This document shows, piece by piece, positions 54,540-62,489 of a stretch of DNA of 64,000 nt. Each line of letters starts with the position of its first letter. Position 1 is the stretch's first letter. The position numbers and the translations under genes were made by a program. This DNA is from Flavobacteriales bacterium (GTDB lineage: Bacteria > Bacteroidota > Bacteroidia > Flavobacteriales_F > PHOS-HE28): the NCBI GenBank assembly GCA_016704485.1, contig JADJAA010000001.1, positions 992,001 to 1,056,000 of the forward strand. Direction: 5' to 3'. Below the pieces are notes generated by a model. The model saw only the letters and a list, made by a program, of their open reading frames with translations, made no database searches and was not told the origin of the DNA.

Positions 54540-56075
54540 ATGAAGAGGGTGTTCAATACTATCGTTCTTGTTATTTGTGTGTTGCAACTTGCAGCACAAC
54601 CGGATCAAGATGGTCCAACAAAATATTTCTTTCCCAATGGCAAGGTGAGCAGTGAAGGTGTTCTATTGAATGGAAAACCAGAAGGTTTCTGGAAGAACTA
54701 TTACGATACAGGTGTTTTGCGCAGCGAAGGAAACCGGGACAATTTTCTTCTGGATAGTCTCTGGAGGTTCTATGCACCGGATGGATCATTGCAGAATGAG
54801 ATCAATTACGCAGCGAATAAAAAGAACGGTGCATCTCGTTCATTCGATACCACAGGTGTTCTGGTAAGTGAGGAATTGTATGTGAATGACCTACGTGATG
54901 GGATGGCGCGCTATTTCCATCCCAATGGTATCATCCAAAAAGAAGTGCCATTCAAAGAGGGGAAGGAGGAAGGAAAGGGCTATGAGTATGCGGAAGATGG
55001 GCGTGTTGTTTCATTGCTCACATACGGTGCGGGGATGTTACGCAGGCGTGAGGATATCAACCGTATTGATAGGCAGGGATTGAAACAAGGTCCGTGGAAA
55101 GAATTTCATCCAAATGGAAAGGTAAGATCCGAAGGAAACTTCGTGGATGGCAAGGAACAGGGCGTTTTCAAGTCGTTCGATGAGAAGGGCAGCTTGAAGG
55201 ATATGATCAAGTATGACGCTGGTGTTATCGATGCAAAAGGTCAGGAGAGTTTGACGGTGGACATTAAACGAACATTCCATCCCAACGGAAAAGTAAGTAG
55301 CCTAGGGAGCTATTCCAAGAGCGGAAAAAAAGAAGGCCTTTTTAAGGAATTCGCACAAAATGGAGATGCTGTTGGTGCGAAGATCTATGTGGGTGATAAA
55401 TTGATAAGTGAAGGCGCCATCAATAACATTGGCGCTCTTGAAGGACCTTGGACCGAGTACTTCGCATCAGGAGAAAAGCGAGCCGAGGGATCTTATACCA
55501 ATGGTCGCAAAGAAGGAGATTGGACCTTTTATCACAAGAGTGGAAAAGTAGAGCAGAAAGGGGTTTATATGGATGGCTTACCGCAAGGAACGTGGCAATG
55601 GTTCTATGAAGATGGTAGAACGCATCGGCAGGAGTTGTATCGAAAAGGGAAGGAAGATGGCAGCTCCGTTGAGTACGATGAATTAGGAAAAGTGATCACT
55701 CAGGGTGAATATATTGATGGGCTTAAAGAAGGTATGTGGTTCTACGAAGTTGGGGATCACCGAGAAGAAGGTGCATATAAGGAAGGCCTGAAGGACGGTG
55801 AATGGCGCCATACGTATGTGGAAGGTGGAAAGAAGAATTTCGTGGGATCCTTTGTGAATGGAGAGCCCAACGGAAAACACAAATGGTATTGGCCAAATGG
55901 TCAACTGAAATACGACGGTCGCTTTTCAATGGGTCTTGAGCAAGGTGATTTTGAGTTCCACAATGAACAAGGTATTGTGATCATGACCACGAAGTTCAAG
56001 AATGGTGTAGAGGTAAAGATCAATGGAGAAAAAATACCACCTCCTTACGAAGCGGGTACAACTGAATTACCTTAA
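54540..56075 (+). CDS. Secreted MORN-repeat protein (YwqK-like)
   Basis: A protein of 511 aa with a signal peptide (MKRVFNTIVLVICVLQLAAQ) and about 18 MORN-type units such as YFFPNGKVSSEGVLLNGKPE, EFHPNGKVRSEGNFVDGK, YFASGEKRAEGSYTNGRKEG and KWYWPNGQLKYDGRF. The units are about 22-24 residues with a G-K-x-x-x-G-x-x pattern. Databases sometimes label such repeats a YwqK toxin-antitoxin antitoxin; no toxin gene is nearby and the signal peptide argues for a periplasmic or surface protein. The ATG is preceded by taattttctg, an A/T-rich leader. The soluble multi-PAS kinase gene starts 74 bp later. Confidence 0.85.
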   Translation: MKRVFNTIVLVICVLQLAAQPDQDGPTKYFFPNGKVSSEGVLLNGKPEGFWKNYYDTGVLRSEGNRDNFLLDSLWRFYAPDGSLQNEINYAANKKNGASRSFDTTGVLVSEELYVNDLRDGMARYFHPNGIIQKEVPFKEGKEEGKGYEYAEDGRVVSLLTYGAGMLRRREDINRIDRQGLKQGPWKEFHPNGKVRSEGNFVDGKEQGVFKSFDEKGSLKDMIKYDAGVIDAKGQESLTVDIKRTFHPNGKVSSLGSYSKSGKKEGLFKEFAQNGDAVGAKIYVGDKLISEGAINNIGALEGPWTEYFASGEKRAEGSYTNGRKEGDWTFYHKSGKVEQKGVYMDGLPQGTWQWFYEDGRTHRQELYRKGKEDGSSVEYDELGKVITQGEYIDGLKEGMWFYEVGDHREEGAYKEGLKDGEWRHTYVEGGKKNFVGSFVNGEPNGKHKWYWPNGQLKYDGRFSMGLEQGDFEFHNEQGIVIMTTKFKNGVEVKINGEKIPPPYEAGTTELP

Positions 56076-56149
56076 CCCTATTGAACCTTTCGCTTCCTAC
56101 TTCGAATGATAGGACGATTTCAATGTCCATCATTAAGTAATTTCGTCCC

Positions 56150-59100
56150 ATGCGAACCGAACCCAAGAATTCCGGGCCGGATCTGGATCATGCGCATGGT
56201 CCGGAAAAAGAGTTGAAGGAACTTCGGCAGCAGTTCAATGATGTGGTGGATCGCAATCTTGCTGGTGTCTTTCGCACTACTGTTCAAGGTAGGATCTTGA
56301 TCTGCAATGATGCCCTTGCCCACATGCTTGGTTATGCTAACAAGCAAGAGCTTGTGGACCATTCCGTTTTGGACCTCTATTATTCTTCAGCTGATAGAGA
56401 TCGATACTTGGAACGGTTGAAGAGCGAAAAGAAGTTGATCAACTTCGAGATCCTGCTCAAGCACAAGAACGGAAAACCGATCCACGTACTTGAGAATGTC
56501 TACTTGGATGAACATGCTGGAGAGGCAGGTATCATTGATGGTTCGTTGATCGATATCACACGGTACAAGCAAGCAGAATTGGAACAACACGCGTTGATCA
56601 ATAGCTTCCGCAGCCTTGTTGAGCATATACGGGATGGGATCCTATTGATCGTGGAGGGCGCTGTGAACTATGCGAACCCCGCCGCGGATGAATTATTGGG
56701 AGGGCAGCTGATAGGCACTAGGGCGATCGACCTTGTAAAAAAGCATGATCGTGCGAAGTTCGAACAGCTCTTGGAGCTTGCGGAAGAGAAGGGCAGTGCA
56801 GGGCCTGTTCAGATAGGTTTGACCTCAGCGCCTGAGGCTGCCATAATGCTTTTTGCAGCGAGAACAACGCATGAAGGCATAGGAGCGGTCCAGTTAACCA
56901 TACAGGATCAAAGTTCACAGCAGGAACTGATCAAGGAGCGTATGCGCGTGCATGTTGCTGAAGAGGTGAATCAGGTCCTCCGGCAAGAGATCACCGAACA
57001 CCGTAGAACACAAGATGCACTGCGGTTGTCCAAACGGTTTGCCAGAAGTCTCGTGGATAGTTCGTTGGACATGATCCTTGCTGCGGACCAGGAAGGTCTT
57101 ATTACGGAATACAACCCTGCTGCTGCAATGCGTTTTGGTTGGGAAGCCGAAGAGGTAATGGGCACGAACAGCCGTAAATTATATGCGGATGAAAGCCAGT
57201 TCCTGGCCGTGCAAAAGGAAATGAATGATCACGGTGTATTTGCAGGTGAAATACGGAACATGACCAAGTATGGTGAAGTGTTCACGAGTTACTTGGCGGC
57301 CTCGAGGTTATTCGATGAAGACGGAAAGAATTTAGGCGCGATGGGTGTTTCAAGGGATATCACACACCTGAAACGCGACCAGGAAGCACTGAAGGCAAGT
57401 GAAGAAAAATACCGTGACCTGTTCGAGAATGCCACCGACCTTATACAAAGTGTTGATGCGGAGGGTAAGTTCGAATATGTGAATGCAGCATGGAGGAAAG
57501 CGCTTGGTTATACCGATGAAGAGCTAAAGGATCTGCGGATCCTGGACATTATTGAACCCATGCAACGCGAACGCTATGCGGCAGTGCGCGTGCGTGTTAT
57601 GCAAGGTGAGCAGAAGGATAGGATCGATACCGTTTTTGTGGCCAAGAGCGGTGAACGTATTCACGTGGAAGGAACCAGCAATGCGCGTTATGTGAACGGA
57701 GAGCCAGTGGCTACACGGAGTATTTTCCACGATGTAACGACCATGTACGCCGCCAAGGAAAAAGTGCGTGAACACGAGGCCAAGCTCAAGGCTCTTTTCG
57801 AAAGCAGTGAACACCTGTTCTGGACCGTGGACCCGGACATTAAACTCACGTCGTTCAATCGTGGATACCAGATGATGGTGCACCGCTTGTACGGAGTGGA
57901 TCCAGAGATCAACCTGGATCAGAACTCGCCGCGAAAACTTTTCGCTGATCCGGAATACCACGTGTTCTGGAATGAACAATACGCAAAAGCATTCGGAGGA
58001 ACCCCTGTGCGCTTCGAGACCGATCGGAGCGATCTTAACGGTGAACGCATTTGTAATGAGATCTTCCTAAGCCCGGTCTTCGGTGATAATGGAAAAGTGA
58101 AGGAGGTCTTTGGAGTGGGTCATGAGATCACTGATAAAAAGGAGGCAGAAGAACTGGTCCGCGATCAAGCTGCACGACTCAAGGCGATCTTCGAGAATGC
58201 TGCCAACGTCATGATCTGGACGCTTGATACCGAATTCTGTATTACTTCCTATAACGAGCATTTCCGCGAGAACACGGAGCAGCACATGGGTCTTCTCCTT
58301 GCCAAAGGCGATGATTTTGTTTCCCTTATGCGCAACAAGCTTGCAGAAGGAAAAGACGGACCAACAACAGCTAAATATTCTTCGGCACGGAAAGGCATTC
58401 CGCAACAATTCGAAGCCGAGCTAAAGAATAAATACGGGCGATCGCTTTGGGTGGAGACCTTCCTGAATCCGATCATAACAGATGGCAAGGTCACCGAGAT
58501 ATCGTGCATCGGTTATGGCATAACGGACCGCAAGGAATCGCAATTGAAACTCATGCAGAGCCTCGGTGAAAAAGAGGTATTGTTGCAGGAAGTGCATCAT
58601 CGCGTGAAGAATAATCTACAGATCATCAGTAGTATTCTTTCGCTACAAAGTGCGCACGTTGGCAATGATGAACGCATACTGGAATTGTTGCGGGATAGCC
58701 GTGATCGTATACGGAGCATGTCGTTCATTCATGAAAGCTTGTATCAGACGAAGGACTTCAGCTCTATTGATCTTGCGAACTACATTGATGGCCTCAGCAG
58801 TAACCTGATGATGAGCTACAGCCTCAATGGAAAAATAGCGTTGCACAAGGACCTTAAATCAACCAACCTCGTGCTCGACCAAGCTATTCCTTGCGGGTTG
58901 ATCCTGAATGAACTGATCAGTAATGCCCTGAAGCACGCGTTTCCGGATGAACGCGAAGGAGAGGTTCGCATCAAGTTGGAGAACACGGAAGAGCAGGTCC
59001 GTATCACAATAAGTGATAACGGCATTGGCGTGAAGCAAGGCTTTGACGCAGAGCTAGATGGCAACCTGGGATTGGAACTCGTACACACCTTGGCCGAACA

Positions 59101-59173
59101 GCTGGATGGCAAGATCCAACTAGTGATCGGCGAAGGGGTTACCTATTTGCTTACATTTGATCGACATAAGTAA
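56150..59173 (+). CDS. Soluble multi-PAS sensor histidine kinase (HisKA_2/HWE-like)
   Basis: A cytosolic kinase of 1,007 aa with no signal or membrane segment. Residues about 25-815 contain about six PAS-type sensor modules in series; boundaries can be seen from repeating DITHLKRDQEAL, HDVTTMYAAKEKV, HEITDKKEAEEL and YGITDRKESQLKL tails. A short coiled coil lies at about 265-295. The HisKA_2 dimerisation box is LLQEVHHRVKNNLQIISSIL with the phospho-acceptor in H816/H817, followed by an HATPase domain with NELISNALKHAFPDE (N-box) and SDNGIGVKQGF (G1). Its partner is the LytTR regulator starting 7 bp after the stop. The input signal is unknown. Confidence 0.92.
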   Translation: MRTEPKNSGPDLDHAHGPEKELKELRQQFNDVVDRNLAGVFRTTVQGRILICNDALAHMLGYANKQELVDHSVLDLYYSSADRDRYLERLKSEKKLINFEILLKHKNGKPIHVLENVYLDEHAGEAGIIDGSLIDITRYKQAELEQHALINSFRSLVEHIRDGILLIVEGAVNYANPAADELLGGQLIGTRAIDLVKKHDRAKFEQLLELAEEKGSAGPVQIGLTSAPEAAIMLFAARTTHEGIGAVQLTIQDQSSQQELIKERMRVHVAEEVNQVLRQEITEHRRTQDALRLSKRFARSLVDSSLDMILAADQEGLITEYNPAAAMRFGWEAEEVMGTNSRKLYADESQFLAVQKEMNDHGVFAGEIRNMTKYGEVFTSYLAASRLFDEDGKNLGAMGVSRDITHLKRDQEALKASEEKYRDLFENATDLIQSVDAEGKFEYVNAAWRKALGYTDEELKDLRILDIIEPMQRERYAAVRVRVMQGEQKDRIDTVFVAKSGERIHVEGTSNARYVNGEPVATRSIFHDVTTMYAAKEKVREHEAKLKALFESSEHLFWTVDPDIKLTSFNRGYQMMVHRLYGVDPEINLDQNSPRKLFADPEYHVFWNEQYAKAFGGTPVRFETDRSDLNGERICNEIFLSPVFGDNGKVKEVFGVGHEITDKKEAEELVRDQAARLKAIFENAANVMIWTLDTEFCITSYNEHFRENTEQHMGLLLAKGDDFVSLMRNKLAEGKDGPTTAKYSSARKGIPQQFEAELKNKYGRSLWVETFLNPIITDGKVTEISCIGYGITDRKESQLKLMQSLGEKEVLLQEVHHRVKNNLQIISSILSLQSAHVGNDERILELLRDSRDRIRSMSFIHESLYQTKDFSSIDLANYIDGLSSNLMMSYSLNGKIALHKDLKSTNLVLDQAIPCGLILNELISNALKHAFPDEREGEVRIKLENTEEQVRITISDNGIGVKQGFDAELDGNLGLELVHTLAEQLDGKIQLVIGEGVTYLLTFDRHK

Positions 59174-59180
59174 CAGCACC

Positions 59181-59936
59181 ATGGCCCAAACCAATGTACT
59201 CGTTGTTGAGGACGAGAGCATCGTAAGCAAGGATATTCAGCACAGCCTTAAGAAGTTGGGGTACAATGTGGTGGGTGCCGCAAACACCGGAGAGAACGCG
59301 GTAAAACTTGCCGCTGAATATATGCCCGACATCATTTTGATGGATATCATGCTCAAGGGCGAAATGAACGGGATCGAAGCCGCCGAGGCGATCCGAAAGG
59401 AGACCAACATCCCTGTCATTTTCTTGACCGCCTATGCTGATGAAAGCACCTTGGCACGAGCTAAAGTGACACAGCCTTACGGTTATATCATAAAGCCGTT
59501 CAAGGAGATCGATATTCATACATCGATCGAAATGGCGTTGTATAAGCACAAGAAAGAGGCTGAGGTATTGAAGGAACGCGACCTGTTGTATTCGCTTGTG
59601 GAGAACAAGGACAGCAACCGCGATATCATGTTCGTAAAGAGCAACAGCCGGCTTGTAAAACTGAAGACCGGAGATATCTATTTCATCGAGGCGCTGAAGG
59701 ACTATGTGGTGATCAATACCCTCAATACGCGGTACACCATTCACAGCACCATGAAGGATATCGAATCGAAATTACCGGAAGCTGATTTCATTCGCGTACA
59801 CCGTAGCTTCATTGTTCGGTTGGATAAGATCACAGCGATCGAGCAACCGAACTTGATCTTGGAGAACGATAAAAAAGTGATCCCGATCGGCGGTAGCTAC
59901 AAGGACGATCTTGCCAAGCGCTTGAACACGGTGTGA
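59181..59936 (+). CDS. LytTR-family response regulator
   Basis: A two-domain DNA-binding regulator of 251 aa from the ATG at 59181 (MAQTNVLVVEDES). The receiver domain has the acidic pocket Glu10/Asp11, phospho-acceptor Asp55 (IILMDIML), the Thr of FLTAYADES and Lys of YIIKPFKE. A LytTR domain follows at about 145-248: IMFVKSNSRLVKLKTGDIYFIEALKDYV, RVHRSFIV and LILENDKKVIPIGGSYKDDL, which binds specific direct repeats. It is coupled to the multi-PAS kinase and is followed by a good terminator, so the two form the end of an operon. Confidence 0.95.
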   Translation: MAQTNVLVVEDESIVSKDIQHSLKKLGYNVVGAANTGENAVKLAAEYMPDIILMDIMLKGEMNGIEAAEAIRKETNIPVIFLTAYADESTLARAKVTQPYGYIIKPFKEIDIHTSIEMALYKHKKEAEVLKERDLLYSLVENKDSNRDIMFVKSNSRLVKLKTGDIYFIEALKDYVVINTLNTRYTIHSTMKDIESKLPEADFIRVHRSFIVRLDKITAIEQPNLILENDKKVIPIGGSYKDDLAKRLNTV

Positions 59937-59958
59937 TCGTTTTCTGAACCTATTCCGT

Positions 59959-59996
59959 GCAACCCATTGGTCCTTGATCAGTGGGTTGTTCTTTTA
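59959..59996 (+). terminator. Intrinsic terminator after the LytTR regulator
   Basis: Left arm 59959-59968 (gcaacccatt) pairs with right arm 59980-59989 (agtgggttgt), 10 pairs with two G-U, loop about 11 nt, followed by tcttttaa. Confidence 0.75.
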
Positions 59997-60148
59997 ATGG
60001 CTGTGCGTGCGATGTACCTTGTACTGTACTGAGGTCGTGGCCTAAAAACCCAATCGTTGGATAGGTCGTTTGCCATACTTGTGTTCTTAAGGTAAAAATG
60101 GGAATGCTTGGAAATTATACGTAGATTCGATACGTCTTTAGCAGAATA

Positions 60149-60418
60149 TTGATGATTAAGACTACGCTCTCCCTAATATTGGTTCCGATCTTGGTCTATG
60201 GGTTTTTCTTTGGCGACACGCCGGAACCTATTGTGACATCTGCTCCACCTCCTGCGCCCACACAGGGCCGGTTTGAGCAGTACCCACCTTATGCAAAACA
60301 GTTTTGGCTGAAGCAACTAAAGACACCCTTACAGACAGGTGAAAACTTAATGGTTCGTGTACGTTATGAAAGCGACAGCATTTTACCTCTTAAGCTGAAT
60401 ATATATATAACGAACTAG
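60149..60418 (+). CDS. N-terminal fragment of a frameshifted secreted protein
   Basis: An 89-aa open frame with the signal/anchor sequence MMIKTTLSLILVPILVYGFFF and a mature start GDTPEPIVTSAPPPAPTQ. It then reaches LMVRVRYESDS and stops at TAG (60416-60418) just after an (AT)5 tract. Removing one AT unit from the tract would give KLNIYNELGQIELALMDDGIAPDS, joining it smoothly to the following frame. In that form, VRVRYESDS to the LMDDGIAPDSIKGDKKYA pattern resembles a choice-of-anchor/beta-sandwich domain (LxDDGxxPDxxxGDxxY). The stop is therefore probably a frameshift in one gene that continues to 62487. Confidence 0.8.
   Translation: MMIKTTLSLILVPILVYGFFFGDTPEPIVTSAPPPAPTQGRFEQYPPYAKQFWLKQLKTPLQTGENLMVRVRYESDSILPLKLNIYITN
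60399..60408 (+). repeat. (AT)5 dinucleotide tract at a frameshift
   Basis: Five consecutive AT units at 60399-60408, immediately before the frame break. Deleting 2 bp here restores one long open frame; the tract is a candidate slippage site. An assembly error is equally possible. Confidence 0.75.
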
Positions 60419-62487
60419 GCCAAATTGAGCTGGCGTTAATGGATGATGGCATAGCGCCTGATTCGATTAAGGGAGATAAAAAATATGCGTGTTATATGCA
60501 CGACAAGATCAATGATGTCATCAGCAGGATCAATAGTGCAGAGCTGGCATTGAAGGCGAAGAATCGCTTTTTAGTATTCACAGGACACGTTGGGCGCGAA
60601 GTGAAATATGGTGATTGGCCGCTTTTTGATGTACAAGCATTCAACGCATTCAAGGAGGTTGAAGTCAGTGTCTATCTTAAGGAGGCCCCATTGTGTGACC
60701 CACCATTGGAAAAGGAAAAATCATTATTCATAACAGACCTATCGGTTGTTGAGGACGTAGATCGAACTTATAATGTCGCGACAAATAATGGTGACCATCT
60801 TGGGGCTTGGACCTTTGGGACACTTATGGCCAACATGGAGAATGGCATGCATGCAGATGGCCTGCGTGGTTTTTTGAATGATTGGATCAAGCAATGGATC
60901 ACCGACCAATCCGTGAATGGTTACACGGTAAAGGCAAGGAACTTTGCACTTGATAAAATGATCGAACCGTGGATCAGGAAGGTGGATCCGATATCCTTTT
61001 TGACCATTACCCCGTCTACATGGGAAGCAATTTGGGATGCCCTGCCAGAAGAGGACATAAGAAAGTTTGCCCCCTTTAAGTTGACAGCAATTGTAAATCG
61101 ACTGGACCTCCGAGGAAATGCGGGATACACAGCTGAAATGTCCAATATGGGTGAAACCCGATTCATTTTTACACTGATCGACCCAGTGACCGGTTCCATA
61201 CCGATAAGCCCAAATCAAACGGAATCATTGGAAAACAATGGAGTGGGTCGGTTTGATTGGCGCGGCATGAATGTAATATTCGAGTACGGTAATCCGCAGA
61301 CCACGCGCTGTCAATTGAAAGACTTTGCACGCGCTTGGTTGAATTTATCAGATCCGGGTTTTTCGTTTGGTAATGCTGCCGCCGACAACCCTTATAAGAA
61401 TGCGCTACAGGCTATAACAGACGTGGTTACTCTGCCAAATGTTGCTCCGAATAAGATTAATGGTAGCGCGATCAATCGTTTGCGAACGAATGAAAAAGCT
61501 TTTGCAACATTTGTTCTTGGACAAACAGCTGAAGAAGCCTGGGAGGAGCAAGACTGGGAATTTCGACAGTTTGAACTGGAGAGTGTCTCGCATTCATTAT
61601 CACTGGTCCCCTTAACGAACAACCCCGATCATACGGCAAATGACGCACCGAACATTCAAGAAGATTTTTACAGTAACCAACAAGTGAACAATAGTGATTT
61701 GATCAATTGGGTTTTCAATGGCCATAGATTCCAGGTGCTAAATGGAAACTTTAATATGCCAACAACTCTATTATCCGGTTCTGGTATAGTCCGAAGAGAA
61801 GAAGCCCAATATATTGACCTAGATCGGAATGCAGTTGCCGCCACTGGTGGCTATGATGCTTTACAACCTTCCGAGCAAGCAAAACTGATCCGGCATCAGC
61901 TTTCGGTGAATACTTGTGCAGGTTGCCATGCGGGGGAGACTAAAACCGTTTTTACACATGTAAATGCCCTTGCATTTGGTGAGGGGGCTCGGTATTGGCT
62001 ACCAACGCTTGATGGTGCTAGCGATATTCCGCAAGACCCGCATTTTTATCCTTGGAATTCAGGCGGGCCATTACTCAGCAATGGGCGTAATAACGGCCAA
62101 ACCTTGGGTGCGGGATATAATTTTACAGTTTCTCAGGATGTTAGGGATCGTAATTTTTTTCAAAGTGTTTCACCATTCTTAATAGGACGCCGGTACGTTC
62201 TAAATCTGGGCCAGACAACTGGGACATGGGACGATGACCTGAACAGCGACACCGGGGATGATAACATGAGTGGGTTATTCTATGTCTATGACCCATCGAA
62301 TGATGGAGATTTCGAGTTTCCTTTTATCAGTGATAGAAGATCGGGATTCAATGATCTTGAACGACGGAAGAATTTGCTTTGTCAGTTTCTGAGCCAGACC
62401 TGTACAAACGAGCCACCGGACCCGCTAACAGTGTCAAAACGTATTGATTTGATCCAATTTACGCCACTTCCATTAGCTGCGCATTGA
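60418..62487 (+). CDS. C-terminal part of a frameshifted secreted protein with CxxCH heme motif
   Basis: The open frame from 60394 (after a stop) continues to 62487; an internal ATG at 60439 (MDDGIAPDSIKGD) would give 682 aa but is probably not the real start. The restored full protein would be about 780 aa. A c-type heme-binding motif, CAGCH (61915-61929), lies about two-thirds along, followed by AGETKTVFTHV. Near the C-terminus are GDDNMSGLFYVYDPS and CQFLSQTCTNEPPD. No complete family is recognised; a secreted or surface electron-transfer or enzyme role is possible. The next gene starts 2 bp after the stop. Confidence 0.75.
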   Translation, partial: GQIELALMDDGIAPDSIKGDKKYACYMHDKINDVISRINSAELALKAKNRFLVFTGHVGREVKYGDWPLFDVQAFNAFKEVEVSVYLKEAPLCDPPLEKEKSLFITDLSVVEDVDRTYNVATNNGDHLGAWTFGTLMANMENGMHADGLRGFLNDWIKQWITDQSVNGYTVKARNFALDKMIEPWIRKVDPISFLTITPSTWEAIWDALPEEDIRKFAPFKLTAIVNRLDLRGNAGYTAEMSNMGETRFIFTLIDPVTGSIPISPNQTESLENNGVGRFDWRGMNVIFEYGNPQTTRCQLKDFARAWLNLSDPGFSFGNAAADNPYKNALQAITDVVTLPNVAPNKINGSAINRLRTNEKAFATFVLGQTAEEAWEEQDWEFRQFELESVSHSLSLVPLTNNPDHTANDAPNIQEDFYSNQQVNNSDLINWVFNGHRFQVLNGNFNMPTTLLSGSGIVRREEAQYIDLDRNAVAATGGYDALQPSEQAKLIRHQLSVNTCAGCHAGETKTVFTHVNALAFGEGARYWLPTLDGASDIPQDPHFYPWNSGGPLLSNGRNNGQTLGAGYNFTVSQDVRDRNFFQSVSPFLIGRRYVLNLGQTTGTWDDDLNSDTGDDNMSGLFYVYDPSNDGDFEFPFISDRRSGFNDLERRKNLLCQFLSQTCTNEPPDPLTVSKRIDLIQFTPLPLAAH

Positions 62488-62489
62488 AA

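Noticed and set aside
54540..56075. MORN protein as an antitoxin of a toxin-antitoxin system
   Set aside because: It has a signal peptide and no toxin gene adjacent; the label in databases comes from a generic repeat family.
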